Position numbers and translations under genes: made by a program. Below, in pieces: positions 16,834-25,221 of a DNA stretch of 64,000 nucleotides. The number at the start of each line of letters is the position of its first letter. The stretch's first letter is position 1. The stretch comes from a bacterium. GTDB taxonomy: Bacteria; Armatimonadota; Zipacnadia; Zipacnadales; Zipacnadaceae. The notes beneath the pieces were generated by a model that was given only the letters and a program-made list of their open reading frames with translations, ran no database searches and was not told the origin of the DNA. Where the stretch lies: the NCBI GenBank assembly GCA_030615605.1, contig JAUWYY010000001.1:124001-188000 (forward strand). Reading direction: 5' to 3'.

Positions 16834-18729
16834 TCAGCATACGAACTCAGAGAGTCGCTGAAGAGCAATAAGGAATGGTTCACCGTCCCTCTGATGGCCG
16901 AACCAGATCTCTGGGACGATGGCAGCGTCAACATCAGCCAATTCGGTCATTACTGCACTAAAATCGGTCTCGCCGGTGCCAATTTGGAGTGCTTCACCGT
17001 CAGTTCCTGAGCTATCAGCAATATGTATATGTGCAATCCACGGCTTCACGGTCTTTATAAAGTCGATAATGTCTGCGCCAGTGTGATTGCACCACAGAAA
17101 AGCATGGGAAAGGTCGAAACATATCCGTCCACCGTAGGTCTGGCAGAAATCGGCGATCTCCGTGGCGTCTATAAAGACGTTTCCATACCACTGACCGCCA
17201 AAGTACCACGGAAACGGAGGTAGGTTCTCCAGCAGCAATTCAACGCCTTCTTCGCTGCGTAGCACTTCCATTGAGCTAGCCAGCCTTGCGATTAGTGCGG
17301 AGTTGTCTGCCAGCGGCTCTTCGTAACTCATACCACCTGCGTGGAAGATTACTTTCACTGGTTCTGTTTGATTGGGGAAGTGCTGCACGAGCTGCCGTGC
17401 GAGCTTGCACGTCTTAGCTACTATACTCAATCCTGCTTGGCAAACTGACTCATCTGAACTGCACAGATCAAGCAGTTCGCCATGGTAATACTCCGGGGCG
17501 TGGACTGCAAGTTCTGACTCGAATTCGCCCAGCTCCTCCGGCAAGTTATCCAGGTCATGATCGGTGAGATGGAACTCAAGCAGATTCGGTTCCCAGTGTG
17601 CGAACCGCTCAGCGTCCCGGTAGCGCACAACCAGCCCCCAACGACCCGGGAACTGTGCGATAACCTGATCGGGCGTGATTCCGGTAATGTCCCACTCGCG
17701 CAGTTGTTCACCCTGTCGGATATTGCGTAGGGCTGGCCGCCCCACCAGTTGTGGGTACCGCTGGGGATTGACGCCGCTACCTGGTCCCCGGGCAGTGAGC
17801 ATTTCTCGCGTGATCATGGTACCGGCAGGAATATCCTGAGTAGCGACTAGGCTTTTGCGCAATGCGTGTCGGTTTATGATCTCCCCGCGCGCCAGCGGCC
17901 GTTCTCGGTTCCCGAGAGCTTGCTCCATCAGTCGGATATCCCGAACCTGTTTGGCGATGCCCTTGGGTTCAAGGCTGGTAGCATGATCCGGCCCCCTCAT
18001 TGTTCGGTCGAGGGTGATGTGCCGTTCAATGATGCAGGCTCCCAGCGCAGCCGCCACGGTGGAGATGGCGATGCCGCGTTCATGACCAGAGTATCCCACT
18101 GGTACATCAAATTGCGCCAGGCGTTCCATAGCTCGCAAGTGGATGTCACGAAAGGCGGCGGGATAGGTCGATTGACAGTGCAGCAAAGCGAACTCAACAT
18201 CTCTATCTTTCAAGAATTGCACCGTGGTGACGATTTCTTCCCAACGTGACATGCCAGTCGAGACAATCAAAGGTTTGCCAGTGGCGGCTACGTGCTCCAG
18301 CAGGAAAAGATTAGTTAAATCAGGCGATGATATCTTGTACGCGGGCATATCCAGGGATTCGAGGAAATCTACACTTGCTTCGTCCCACGGTGTACACAGA
18401 AATTCCAGACCTTGTTGGCGTGCTTCATCGGCCAGATTGCGGAAGACGTGGTCCGGCAGCTCTGCCTGCTCCAAAAACGGTATTAGATACTGAAGCTCTT
18501 TGTCTGCATTTGCCAAATCGCTGAACAACTCCGGAGCGTACTGGCATCGCAGATCACGTTTTTGGAACTTGATTGCATCAACTCCAGCCTCCACTGCAAC
18601 CGCAATCAACTCTCTGGCCGTTTCCGGATTGCCATTATGGTTGATACCTGCCTCGGCGATAATGTAGGTGGGCTCGCCAGGGCCTACTCGCCGGTCGCCT
18701 ATTTGGATGCATTGTGTAGTGTTAATCAT
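16834..18729 (-). CDS. NeuB-type nonulosonic acid synthase fused to a TIM-barrel isomerase-like domain
   Basis: 631 residues, about 280 longer than a normal NeuB. Residues 1-270 are the synthase barrel (YIIAEAGINHNGN, DAIKFQK, PAYKISSPDL, VGYSGHERG); residues 285-345 are the SAF/antifreeze-like domain (SLVATQDIPAGTMITREML). Residues about 360-631 form a second barrel of the sugar-phosphate isomerase/AP-endonuclease-2 type (VIFHAGGM, LLLENLPPFPW, RICFDLSHAF, HIHIADSSG). ATG 18729 is chosen because AGGAG is 9 nt upstream. It condenses PEP with an N-acylated hexose; the second barrel may act on the precursor. Confidence 0.85.
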   Translation of the reverse strand: MINTTQCIQIGDRRVGPGEPTYIIAEAGINHNGNPETARELIAVAVEAGVDAIKFQKRDLRCQYAPELFSDLANADKELQYLIPFLEQAELPDHVFRNLADEARQQGLEFLCTPWDEASVDFLESLDMPAYKISSPDLTNLFLLEHVAATGKPLIVSTGMSRWEEIVTTVQFLKDRDVEFALLHCQSTYPAAFRDIHLRAMERLAQFDVPVGYSGHERGIAISTVAAALGACIIERHITLDRTMRGPDHATSLEPKGIAKQVRDIRLMEQALGNRERPLARGEIINRHALRKSLVATQDIPAGTMITREMLTARGPGSGVNPQRYPQLVGRPALRNIRQGEQLREWDITGITPDQVIAQFPGRWGLVVRYRDAERFAHWEPNLLEFHLTDHDLDNLPEELGEFESELAVHAPEYYHGELLDLCSSDESVCQAGLSIVAKTCKLARQLVQHFPNQTEPVKVIFHAGGMSYEEPLADNSALIARLASSMEVLRSEEGVELLLENLPPFPWYFGGQWYGNVFIDATEIADFCQTYGGRICFDLSHAFLWCNHTGADIIDFIKTVKPWIAHIHIADSSGTDGEALQIGTGETDFSAVMTELADVDAAIVPEIWFGHQRDGEPFLIALQRLSEFVC

Positions 18730-18741
18730 ATCCAACATCTC

Positions 18742-19488
18742 CTAGACAGGCTCCTGTTGTGGGCCAACAGCCGGGAAGAGCTTTCGAATAAGCTCCAAGT
18801 CTTCCGGCAGATCAATATCAATTGACCGCACCGGGTCCATGACAATCGCCCGGACATCCCCGCCTAGCCTGTTCTGGTAGCGACGGAGGGCGGTGGTGCG
18901 GGTGACGTACAACGCGCCATTTTCGGAGTATTTGTCTTCCGCATCTTGAGTAAACTTTCGCTTGTTGTACTCGTAGTCGGGTAACCACACCTCACCTTCG
19001 CCAATCATCCCCATCTTGTCCCAATGCTGGATAGGCTGAACGCTCAATACTGCGTCACAGCCAGTCTCTGCGAGCTTCCGGATGCCTGCATCAATAATGT
19101 CACTACCGCGCATTGGCGAGGTGCACTGCAGCAAAGCTACGGCGTCCGGTACGTATCCTTCTTTCTCTTCCAGATAATCCAAAGCATGCAAGAGCACCGG
19201 CTCAGTGTGCGCCCCGTCAGTGGCGAGTTCAGCAGGACGTTCAATGATCTCGGCACCCGCTTGCTGAGCAATCTCGGCGATCTGGGCATCATCCGTTGAC
19301 ACGACCACGCGACTCAGCAACTGGGCTTGTATTGCGAACTGGATTGTCCAGCTTATTAGTGGTTTGCCCGCCAGGGGGACAATGTTCTTGTTTGGTATCG
19401 ATTTGGACCCTCCTCGGGCCGGGATTATTCCCAGAACCTCAAGCTGAGCCACCGCACGTTCCTCACTTGATTGGGTGCTCTTCTGCAC
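18742..19488 (-). CDS. neuA: CMP-nonulosonic acid synthetase (NeuA-like cytidylyltransferase)
   Basis: 248 residues from a GTG with AAGGGAG upstream. The N-terminal nucleotide site is classical (IIPARGGSKSIPNKNI), followed by VVSTDD, ALLQCTSPMR and the C-terminal DIDLPEDLELI metal-binding region of the family. It activates the sugar acid made by the adjacent NeuB-like enzyme as its CMP form. Spacing to the NeuB start is 12 nt, consistent with one transcript. Confidence 0.9.
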   Translation of the reverse strand: MQKSTQSSEERAVAQLEVLGIIPARGGSKSIPNKNIVPLAGKPLISWTIQFAIQAQLLSRVVVSTDDAQIAEIAQQAGAEIIERPAELATDGAHTEPVLLHALDYLEEKEGYVPDAVALLQCTSPMRGSDIIDAGIRKLAETGCDAVLSVQPIQHWDKMGMIGEGEVWLPDYEYNKRKFTQDAEDKYSENGALYVTRTTALRRYQNRLGGDVRAIVMDPVRSIDIDLPEDLELIRKLFPAVGPQQEPV

Positions 19489-19542
19489 TAGTATCTCCCT
19501 TTGTTGCAGTAGATGATAGCTACTGCCGCCTAAGTTGTTCCG

Positions 19543-20523
19543 TCAGCTAGGGTCCTCTTTGGCTCCTGTCGAATGTTCAGCACACGCTGCTGCTTTGCGT
19601 CTCATCACATCCAGGCTTATCATCTCGCAGTCTTGGCAGAGCGGTAGCCCCTCAAATGCTAATCCGCAATGGTGGCGACGCAAGCTGTTGAGTCGCCCGT
19701 TGTGCAACCAAAAGTCGGTTATATCTGCTTCTGTGATCTTTCCTAATGCCAGGTCGCCATTTATGTCAGTGCAGCAGGGCACGACGGTCAGATCAGAGAG
19801 TATCACCAGGTACGACCACAACGCTGGGCAGGGCCGCAGTTCGTCATCCGCGGTCCGTTCCGTGTAAGACAGCCCTTCGAGGCCGCCGTATTCGCGCACG
19901 CTCTGGATTCGCAATTCGTCGGCCACTGGTCGCCACATCTCTACGAACCGGGCTATCTCCTGATGAGTTGGCTCCATTAGCATCGTCTGGATGACTCCGC
20001 GTGGCCGCTGTTTTTGTAATTGTCCTCTGATTTGAAAGAAGTTCCGCACATTGGCTGCGACTTCTTCGTACACCGCCCCGCAGCGCACCGCTTCATAGGT
20101 CTCAGCATCGGCCCCATCAATGGAGATAACTAGCTCGTCCAAGCCTGCCTTGATTAGCTCGCCGCTGGCTGCCTCATCAAGCAACACCGCGTTGGTATTT
20201 ATTTCCACACTGGGGATGCCAATTTGCTTGCAATAGCGAATCATCGGGACCAGTTCGCGATGCAGCAGCGGTTCCCCCAGCAGAAATAGACGAATCCGTC
20301 TCACATCTGCTTCCTTGACTTTGTCAGCTATCTCCTGAAACTCCTGTTGCGTTATATGCCGGGCTGGCCGGTTCATTGCCTCCCGTGGGCACATGATGCA
20401 GTCCAGGTTGCAGGTATTATTGATCTCGACATTCACCCAGTCAGGCTGGGGGGGCACTCTGCGAATACGCCGGCGCCACCCGCGCAGCCTCTCTCTTACT
20501 CGCGTTACAACGCCTTTCGGCAT
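19543..20523 (-). CDS. radical SAM protein with SPASM-like C-terminus
   Basis: 326 residues; ATG 20523 is chosen for the GAGGAAG 6-7 nt upstream. The cluster motif C-x3-C-x2-C is seen in NNTCNLDCIMC near residues 35-45, the GEPLLH and DELVISIDGAD strands follow, and a second cysteine set (CPALW, VVPCC, LCQDC) sits at the C-terminus as in SPASM/Twitch enzymes. It heads the nonulosonic acid operon. A modifying step on the sugar or on a carrier peptide is possible; this is inference from position. Confidence 0.8.
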   Translation of the reverse strand: MPKGVVTRVRERLRGWRRRIRRVPPQPDWVNVEINNTCNLDCIMCPREAMNRPARHITQQEFQEIADKVKEADVRRIRLFLLGEPLLHRELVPMIRYCKQIGIPSVEINTNAVLLDEAASGELIKAGLDELVISIDGADAETYEAVRCGAVYEEVAANVRNFFQIRGQLQKQRPRGVIQTMLMEPTHQEIARFVEMWRPVADELRIQSVREYGGLEGLSYTERTADDELRPCPALWSYLVILSDLTVVPCCTDINGDLALGKITEADITDFWLHNGRLNSLRRHHCGLAFEGLPLCQDCEMISLDVMRRKAAACAEHSTGAKEDPS

Positions 20524-20632
20524 TTCGCTTCCTCGGTTTAGTCGCGCCTGAGATGCTGCTTTCTGCAAGTTCTATGTGTTCGGCTGTCGCGCAACCCCAC
20601 AGTTTTTCAGTGGGTGAACTGGGGCCAACTGG

Positions 20633-20661
20633 TTGACAGAATGCTGCTGTTGGGATAAACA
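20633..20661 (+). promoter_or_regulatory. possible promoter of the PBP4 gene
   Basis: TTGACA is followed after 17 nt by TAAACA, a weak -10. It lies about 13 nt before the likely GTG/ATG starts at 20674/20686, so the leader would be very short. Confidence 0.4.
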
Positions 20662-20673
20662 ATAGGCGAACCA

Positions 20674-21993
20674 GTGACTCGCACAATGCGAATTCTCCGT
20701 CGCTCAACAGTATACCTTCGTGCTCTGGGGTCGGCCATATTCATATATGACCGATCTGCCACCGATGCTGTCACGCTGAAGTGGCGTTCGGGGTGCACGC
20801 TGGCCTGGCTGTTAGTTGTGAGTGTAGCTCTGTTTTGTGTGCAGCCTGATGCTGTGGCCAGGCCAGCCCCAGACAGCACCGCTGAATTGCGCGAGACCCT
20901 GGCCGGGCTGATGGCTCATCCCGCTCTGCACGGAGCGCGGGTCGGGGCAGCGGTAGTTTCCATCCCCAGCGCAGATACTGTGTACAGCCTCTATCCGAAG
21001 GAGTTGTTTGTGCCGGCTTCGACTATTAAGCTGGTAGTGACCGCTAGCGCTCTTCGCCTGCTGGGGCCACAGTTTGTCTATCATACCTCGGTATTGAGCG
21101 GAGTCCCTCCCACTCAGCAGGGCGTGATACCCGATGACTTGATCATCAGGGGGACTGGTGATCCGACCCTCGATTCCGGTCAGTATCGCCGCATTGCCTG
21201 CCAACTTAAGGCGCAAGGTATCAGTGCTGTGCAGGGCAACATAGTTGGTGAGGGACCGGTGACGGCCGCTGACCGTGCCGGAGGCTCGGGTGCGGCCCGT
21301 GCCTTGCGGTTGGCGCTGGTCGGGCAGGGCATACGGGTGGTCGGCTCGCCTACTGCGGGCACGGCGCCGCCCAGTGTCTACCTGCTCTATCGGAAGGTGT
21401 CAACCAGCCTGCGCGAATACATTCAGCCCATCAATCTGGCCTCGGATAACCAGCGGGGCGAACGGTTGGTGCGCAGCCTGCGAGCCATCTTCGGGGCCGG
21501 TGACACTCCCTACGGATTCATCAGTGAGTTGTGGTTGCATGCCGGGGTGGATGTCTCCAGCCTGCAGCTTATTGACGGCAGTGGCATGTCCCACCGCAAT
21601 CGGGCCAGCCCGGCTCTGTTGACATCGGTACTCGTGAAGATGGTCGAGGACAGTTCGCAGTTCACTGCGCTGGCCGATTCTTTGCCTGTAGCTGGCGTTT
21701 CTGGCACTTTGAGCAGTAGGATGAAGGATACAGTTGCCGAGGGGCGCGTCTACGCCAAGACCGGCACGCTCAACCGGGTAAGCTCCTTGGCGGGATACAT
21801 CATTGTAGACGGCACCCCTCGCCTGGCCTTCGCTCTGATGATGAGCGGGTATTCCTGCCCGGCCAGCAAGGTCCGGAAGATCCAGGCCCAGGCAGCCATC
21901 CATATAACCCGATATGCCCTGGCCAATAGTGAGCGGTTGACACCGCCGCGTCCGTTCCCTCCGTCTTTGCGCCCTGCCCCGCTGCACCAGTGA
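20674..21993 (+). CDS. dacB: D-alanyl-D-alanine carboxypeptidase/endopeptidase, PBP4 (peptidase S13) family
   Basis: 439 residues. A signal segment lies at about residues 36-62 (LAWLLVVSVALF). All three active-site motifs are seen: SxxK as S116-T-I-K119 (VPASTIKL), SxN as NLASDNQRGE, and KTG as YAKTGTLNRV. The inserted domains of S13 enzymes are between motifs 1 and 2. It trims or cleaves peptidoglycan peptides in the periplasm. The first 30 residues are unusual, and the true start may be the ATG at 20686 or later. Confidence 0.9.
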   Translation: MTRTMRILRRSTVYLRALGSAIFIYDRSATDAVTLKWRSGCTLAWLLVVSVALFCVQPDAVARPAPDSTAELRETLAGLMAHPALHGARVGAAVVSIPSADTVYSLYPKELFVPASTIKLVVTASALRLLGPQFVYHTSVLSGVPPTQQGVIPDDLIIRGTGDPTLDSGQYRRIACQLKAQGISAVQGNIVGEGPVTAADRAGGSGAARALRLALVGQGIRVVGSPTAGTAPPSVYLLYRKVSTSLREYIQPINLASDNQRGERLVRSLRAIFGAGDTPYGFISELWLHAGVDVSSLQLIDGSGMSHRNRASPALLTSVLVKMVEDSSQFTALADSLPVAGVSGTLSSRMKDTVAEGRVYAKTGTLNRVSSLAGYIIVDGTPRLAFALMMSGYSCPASKVRKIQAQAAIHITRYALANSERLTPPRPFPPSLRPAPLHQ

Positions 21994-22019
21994 CCGGCCC
22001 GCCGTGGGCTGGTAACTGG
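21987..22019. terminator. hairpin between convergent genes
   Basis: Arms of 14 nt (CCAGTGACCGGCCC and GGGCTGGTAACTGG) pair at 12 positions around a 5-nt loop and include the PBP4 stop codon. There is no T-run, so intrinsic termination is uncertain. Confidence 0.4.
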
Positions 22020-22071
22020 CCAGTCTGCAGCATTCGTTGCGAGTTGTCTGGCAGTTTACGTCTCTGATTGT

Positions 22072-22881
22072 TTACAATCCCAGCAGTCTGGCCGCATTAG
22101 CGCCCAGGATCATCGCCCGCTGCTCCTCGCTGAGGTCAAGCCGCGCCAGCCCGGCCAGTACCTCGCTGGGCGACTGCCACGGAAAATCGGAAGCAAACAG
22201 GATGCGTTCCGGTCCGTGATTGCAGATGATACGGGCAATCTGCTCGTCACTGGCCTTGTCGAAGACAAAGGAGAGGTCCATGTATATATCCTCGCCGACC
22301 AGGTGCTCTTCCACCTCGTCCCACATCTGGCAGCCACCCAGATGGGCGGCTATGAACTGGAGCTCCGGTAACCTCCGGTGCAGCTCAAGCAGGCGCTGCG
22401 GAGTAGGCTCAACGTGCTCGATGGGCTTGATCTCCTGGCCGGCGTGCAGCACCACGGCTAATCGCCCCGCCAGCTTCTCCAGCTTCTCCAGGGTAGCGGG
22501 CGCCAGCAACTCAAACTCCTGGAAGTGAGGCTGGAGCTTAACACCGCGGATGCCGTGGTCAATTAGAAACTCTATCTGCTCATCCCAGCGAGAATCGGCC
22601 GGATGCAGGGCGCCGAGGGGAATCAGCCGCTCATCGGCCAGGCTGGCCATCCAGCGGTTTATCGAGCGCACCTGATCGGGGTTGGTTGCTACAGGGCAGA
22701 TGAGAGCAGCATCCACCCCGGTCTTGTCCATATGCACCAGTAGATTGCCTACAGTCGGGCTCATCAGCGGGCGAGCGCCGTGGGCCGACTCCAGCGCCGC
22801 CATTGCCCTGTCCACTACCTTCTCTGGGAAGACGTGGGTGTGCGAGTCTATGATTCGTGGCTTCATAAGGGTTTTCAGCAC
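22072..22881 (-). CDS. amidohydrolase family 2 (TIM-barrel metal hydrolase)
   Basis: 269 residues. It has IIDSHTHVFPE (first metal-binding His pair), GVKLQPHFQEF, VVLHAGQ, FIAAHLGG and ILFASDFPWQSP (the catalytic Asp strand), all in the order expected for ACMS-decarboxylase/amidohydrolase-2 proteins. A GTG at 22881 or an ATG at 22866 may start it. The cupin gene just upstream (9-nt gap) is co-transcribed. A hydrolase or decarboxylase on a small carboxylic compound is likely. Confidence 0.85.
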   Translation of the reverse strand: MLKTLMKPRIIDSHTHVFPEKVVDRAMAALESAHGARPLMSPTVGNLLVHMDKTGVDAALICPVATNPDQVRSINRWMASLADERLIPLGALHPADSRWDEQIEFLIDHGIRGVKLQPHFQEFELLAPATLEKLEKLAGRLAVVLHAGQEIKPIEHVEPTPQRLLELHRRLPELQFIAAHLGGCQMWDEVEEHLVGEDIYMDLSFVFDKASDEQIARIICNHGPERILFASDFPWQSPSEVLAGLARLDLSEEQRAMILGANAARLLGL

Positions 22882-22890
22882 GAGTGGGGC

Positions 22891-23247
22891 TTAGTGTCCC
22901 ACAGTGGCCGGCCCGTTGGGTACTATGCACAGCATTTCAAGATTATCCGGGCCGCTGCAGCGGAACTGGTGTTCCTCATTGGGCGGGATGAGAATTGCCC
23001 GATCCGGCCTCAGGGGTACTTCGCCCTCGTCACTCACTAGAACTCCCTCGCCACGCAGCACGTACACCTCGTGTTCCCAATCGTGGGTGTGTCGGGGAGT
23101 ATATCCGCCTGGAGCAATGATGAAGCAACGCAGGGCAAAGTTGGGCGCCCCGCGCGACTCGTCGAGGAACCATTGGACTTGCGTATCCTTGGCTCCCTCG
23201 CTTGTCACTGCACTGCGTCCGGCATCTTGCGCATTGACTATGTACAT
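22891..23247 (-). CDS. cupin-domain protein
   Basis: 118 residues starting at an ATG with GGGAGGCGG upstream. Cupin motif 1 is seen in PRHTHDWEHEVYVLRGEG (three His and one Glu) and motif 2 in ILIPPNEEHQFRC. The metal site is complete. The amidohydrolase follows it within 9 nt, suggesting one small catabolic or detoxifying unit. Longer in-frame extension upstream lacks a ribosome site and was not used. Confidence 0.8.
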   Translation of the reverse strand: MYIVNAQDAGRSAVTSEGAKDTQVQWFLDESRGAPNFALRCFIIAPGGYTPRHTHDWEHEVYVLRGEGVLVSDEGEVPLRPDRAILIPPNEEHQFRCSGPDNLEMLCIVPNGPATVGH

Positions 23248-23317
23248 AACTGCTACACCGCCTCCCTGGTGTTTCGGCAGGATATGCGTTCCGCCTGCTC
23301 CTAAATGATTACTCCTC

Positions 23318-24952
23318 TTATGGATTCGTTGCAAGCCGAACGCCAGTTTGATCAAAGTGCATATAGTGCTGCCCCGGCTGCAAGTGCAGGACCTGTAGAG
23401 CTGCGCCAGTGCGCAACTCAACCAATTCCGGCTCAGGTCTTACGCGAGCTTTGGGATTAAGGAATATCACGCTGATCACACTATCTGGTAACGGCACGGG
23501 ACTGGGAAAGGCCAGGCTCGGCCGCGGCGGTGACATCGTCTGCTGCAGCAAATAGCCCTCATACTGAGGCACGTAATAATGGATTATGTGGTAGAACATC
23601 CGCGCGTCCGACTGGACGATCACTGCTTCCCTGGGTTGGTACTCGTGCCTGATATGTTCAATGACTGACTGTAGTCGGTGAGCATGAGCGCGAGTTTCCG
23701 GCGCGGTCCGTAAAGTGAATACGCCAACGTTTAGCACTACTGCGGCTGCCACCACCACTATCATGCAGGCCGAGAAGCCCCGTGACTGCTTCGCCGGCAG
23801 GAGCTGGCTCAGGTCGCTACAGAAAAGGTATATTCCCACGGCTGCGATCAGGCAAAGCGGGGGCAGGTAAATCAAGGCATAGCCACGGTTGAGCATATGA
23901 ACGAGTAGGTGAAAAGCCATAATTGGCAGTAGCCAGGCGAGCAGTAGTTGAACTCGGTCGTCGTTCCAGATAAGATGGGGCCGCAGCAGTCGGCCCAGCG
24001 CGTAAATCAGTGGGATTAGCCAGGCCATCGCTGATAGGTGGGAGCTGCCGCCGAACAGCAGATCCGACCATATACTAATCCTCTCAGTAAGCCTCTGTAT
24101 CACGGCGTTTAGACCTTCTTTGGCCACGACAAAGACCGAACTGCTATAGATAACCTCCGTCCACTGTGCCTGATTACTGGCCTGGAGCACTGGGTAACCT
24201 TCAGCCCAGTGCGACATTACCGCGATTGACGCTACGCTGAGGACCGCAACTATTAGTAGTCCTCCTATTATGCGACGCCACCCGCTGTGGCGGCAGAGCC
24301 AGAACCACATTGGTCCTAAGAACATCACTACTTGCTGGCGAAATCCGCAGGCTATCCCCAGGCATATTGCGGAAATTGTGCTCCATCTGCCTGCGTGGGC
24401 ACCACGGACCCGGCCCCAATAGGCGGTTAAGGCAACGATGCATGCCCAAAAGATACCTTGGGGGAAGGCCATGCCGGTGACGCTGAATTGCCAAAAGTTG
24501 CTATCCGAGCACAGCAGTAACGCTGCTACCAGGCCAACCCACGGCCCGAACATCGCAGTGCCCAACAGGTATAGCGCCCCACAGGCCAGCGCACTAGAAG
24601 CGATATTGGCAAGTGCTATGCTCACGTTGGCGTCATTGGTTAGTGCGTAAATCAGCCTTGTCGTTGCGATGAAGTACGGATAGCCAGGCGCGTGGGGATA
24701 GCCGTGGGCCATGTCCACCTGCTCAAGCGCAAAAGCATATTCCGCACCATCCGCTTGCACTATCACGGGCGGAATGTAGGGCAAGCGAGTTGCTACCGTT
24801 ATGACCACCAAGCCCACGGCAACCAGCCAATCCTTTCGCGTGAATCTGAGCTGGGGAGCAGGAATGCTGTCGGTAATGCTAAGGTGTCGCTTGCGTGTTG
24901 TGTCCAGATTAGCCACGGGGGCCATCCTCTTGGGCTCACTGACGTTATTCAT
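23318..24952 (-). CDS. polytopic membrane glycosyltransferase (GT39/ArnT-like)
   Basis: 544 residues with about 10-11 hydrophobic helices. The first periplasmic loop has acidic residues after helix 1 (VQADGAEYAFALEQ), where GT-C enzymes carry their metal-binding Asp/Glu, and then HAPGYPYF. The last 120 residues form a soluble C-terminal domain. Such proteins move a sugar from a polyprenyl phosphate donor to a lipid, protein or glycan outside the membrane. The gene appears monocistronic with a leader of about 270 nt to the divergent nnr gene. Confidence 0.75.
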   Translation of the reverse strand: MNNVSEPKRMAPVANLDTTRKRHLSITDSIPAPQLRFTRKDWLVAVGLVVITVATRLPYIPPVIVQADGAEYAFALEQVDMAHGYPHAPGYPYFIATTRLIYALTNDANVSIALANIASSALACGALYLLGTAMFGPWVGLVAALLLCSDSNFWQFSVTGMAFPQGIFWACIVALTAYWGRVRGAHAGRWSTISAICLGIACGFRQQVVMFLGPMWFWLCRHSGWRRIIGGLLIVAVLSVASIAVMSHWAEGYPVLQASNQAQWTEVIYSSSVFVVAKEGLNAVIQRLTERISIWSDLLFGGSSHLSAMAWLIPLIYALGRLLRPHLIWNDDRVQLLLAWLLPIMAFHLLVHMLNRGYALIYLPPLCLIAAVGIYLFCSDLSQLLPAKQSRGFSACMIVVVAAAVVLNVGVFTLRTAPETRAHAHRLQSVIEHIRHEYQPREAVIVQSDARMFYHIIHYYVPQYEGYLLQQTMSPPRPSLAFPSPVPLPDSVISVIFLNPKARVRPEPELVELRTGAALQVLHLQPGQHYMHFDQTGVRLATNP

Positions 24953-25221
24953 TGCGCTGACCTATTGCACTTTCGCCTTCGGTCGTGGGCCCTCCTTTCA
25001 GACGGTCAACGCATCTCCGGAGCAGGTCAGCTGGATTTCGCGGGTCTACTTCGTCTCCCTGGGGTCTGTCTCCTCCCGTTAGGCTGGGCAGCAGTCTGGC
25101 CCTGGGATAGGTGAATCGGCAGGCACAGGAGGATAAATCGTATTGCTCGCGAAACAACTATTGGCGAGTGTCTCCAAACTTTGCCTGACGCCCCAGCTTG
25201 GAGCAAAAGTGGTGAGCAACT

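Noticed and set aside
24953-25221. Possible riboswitch in the leader of the membrane glycosyltransferase gene
   Set aside because: A CCGAAGG...GCAA-like piece recalls the glycine riboswitch, but the second conserved half is missing and pairing could not be drawn.
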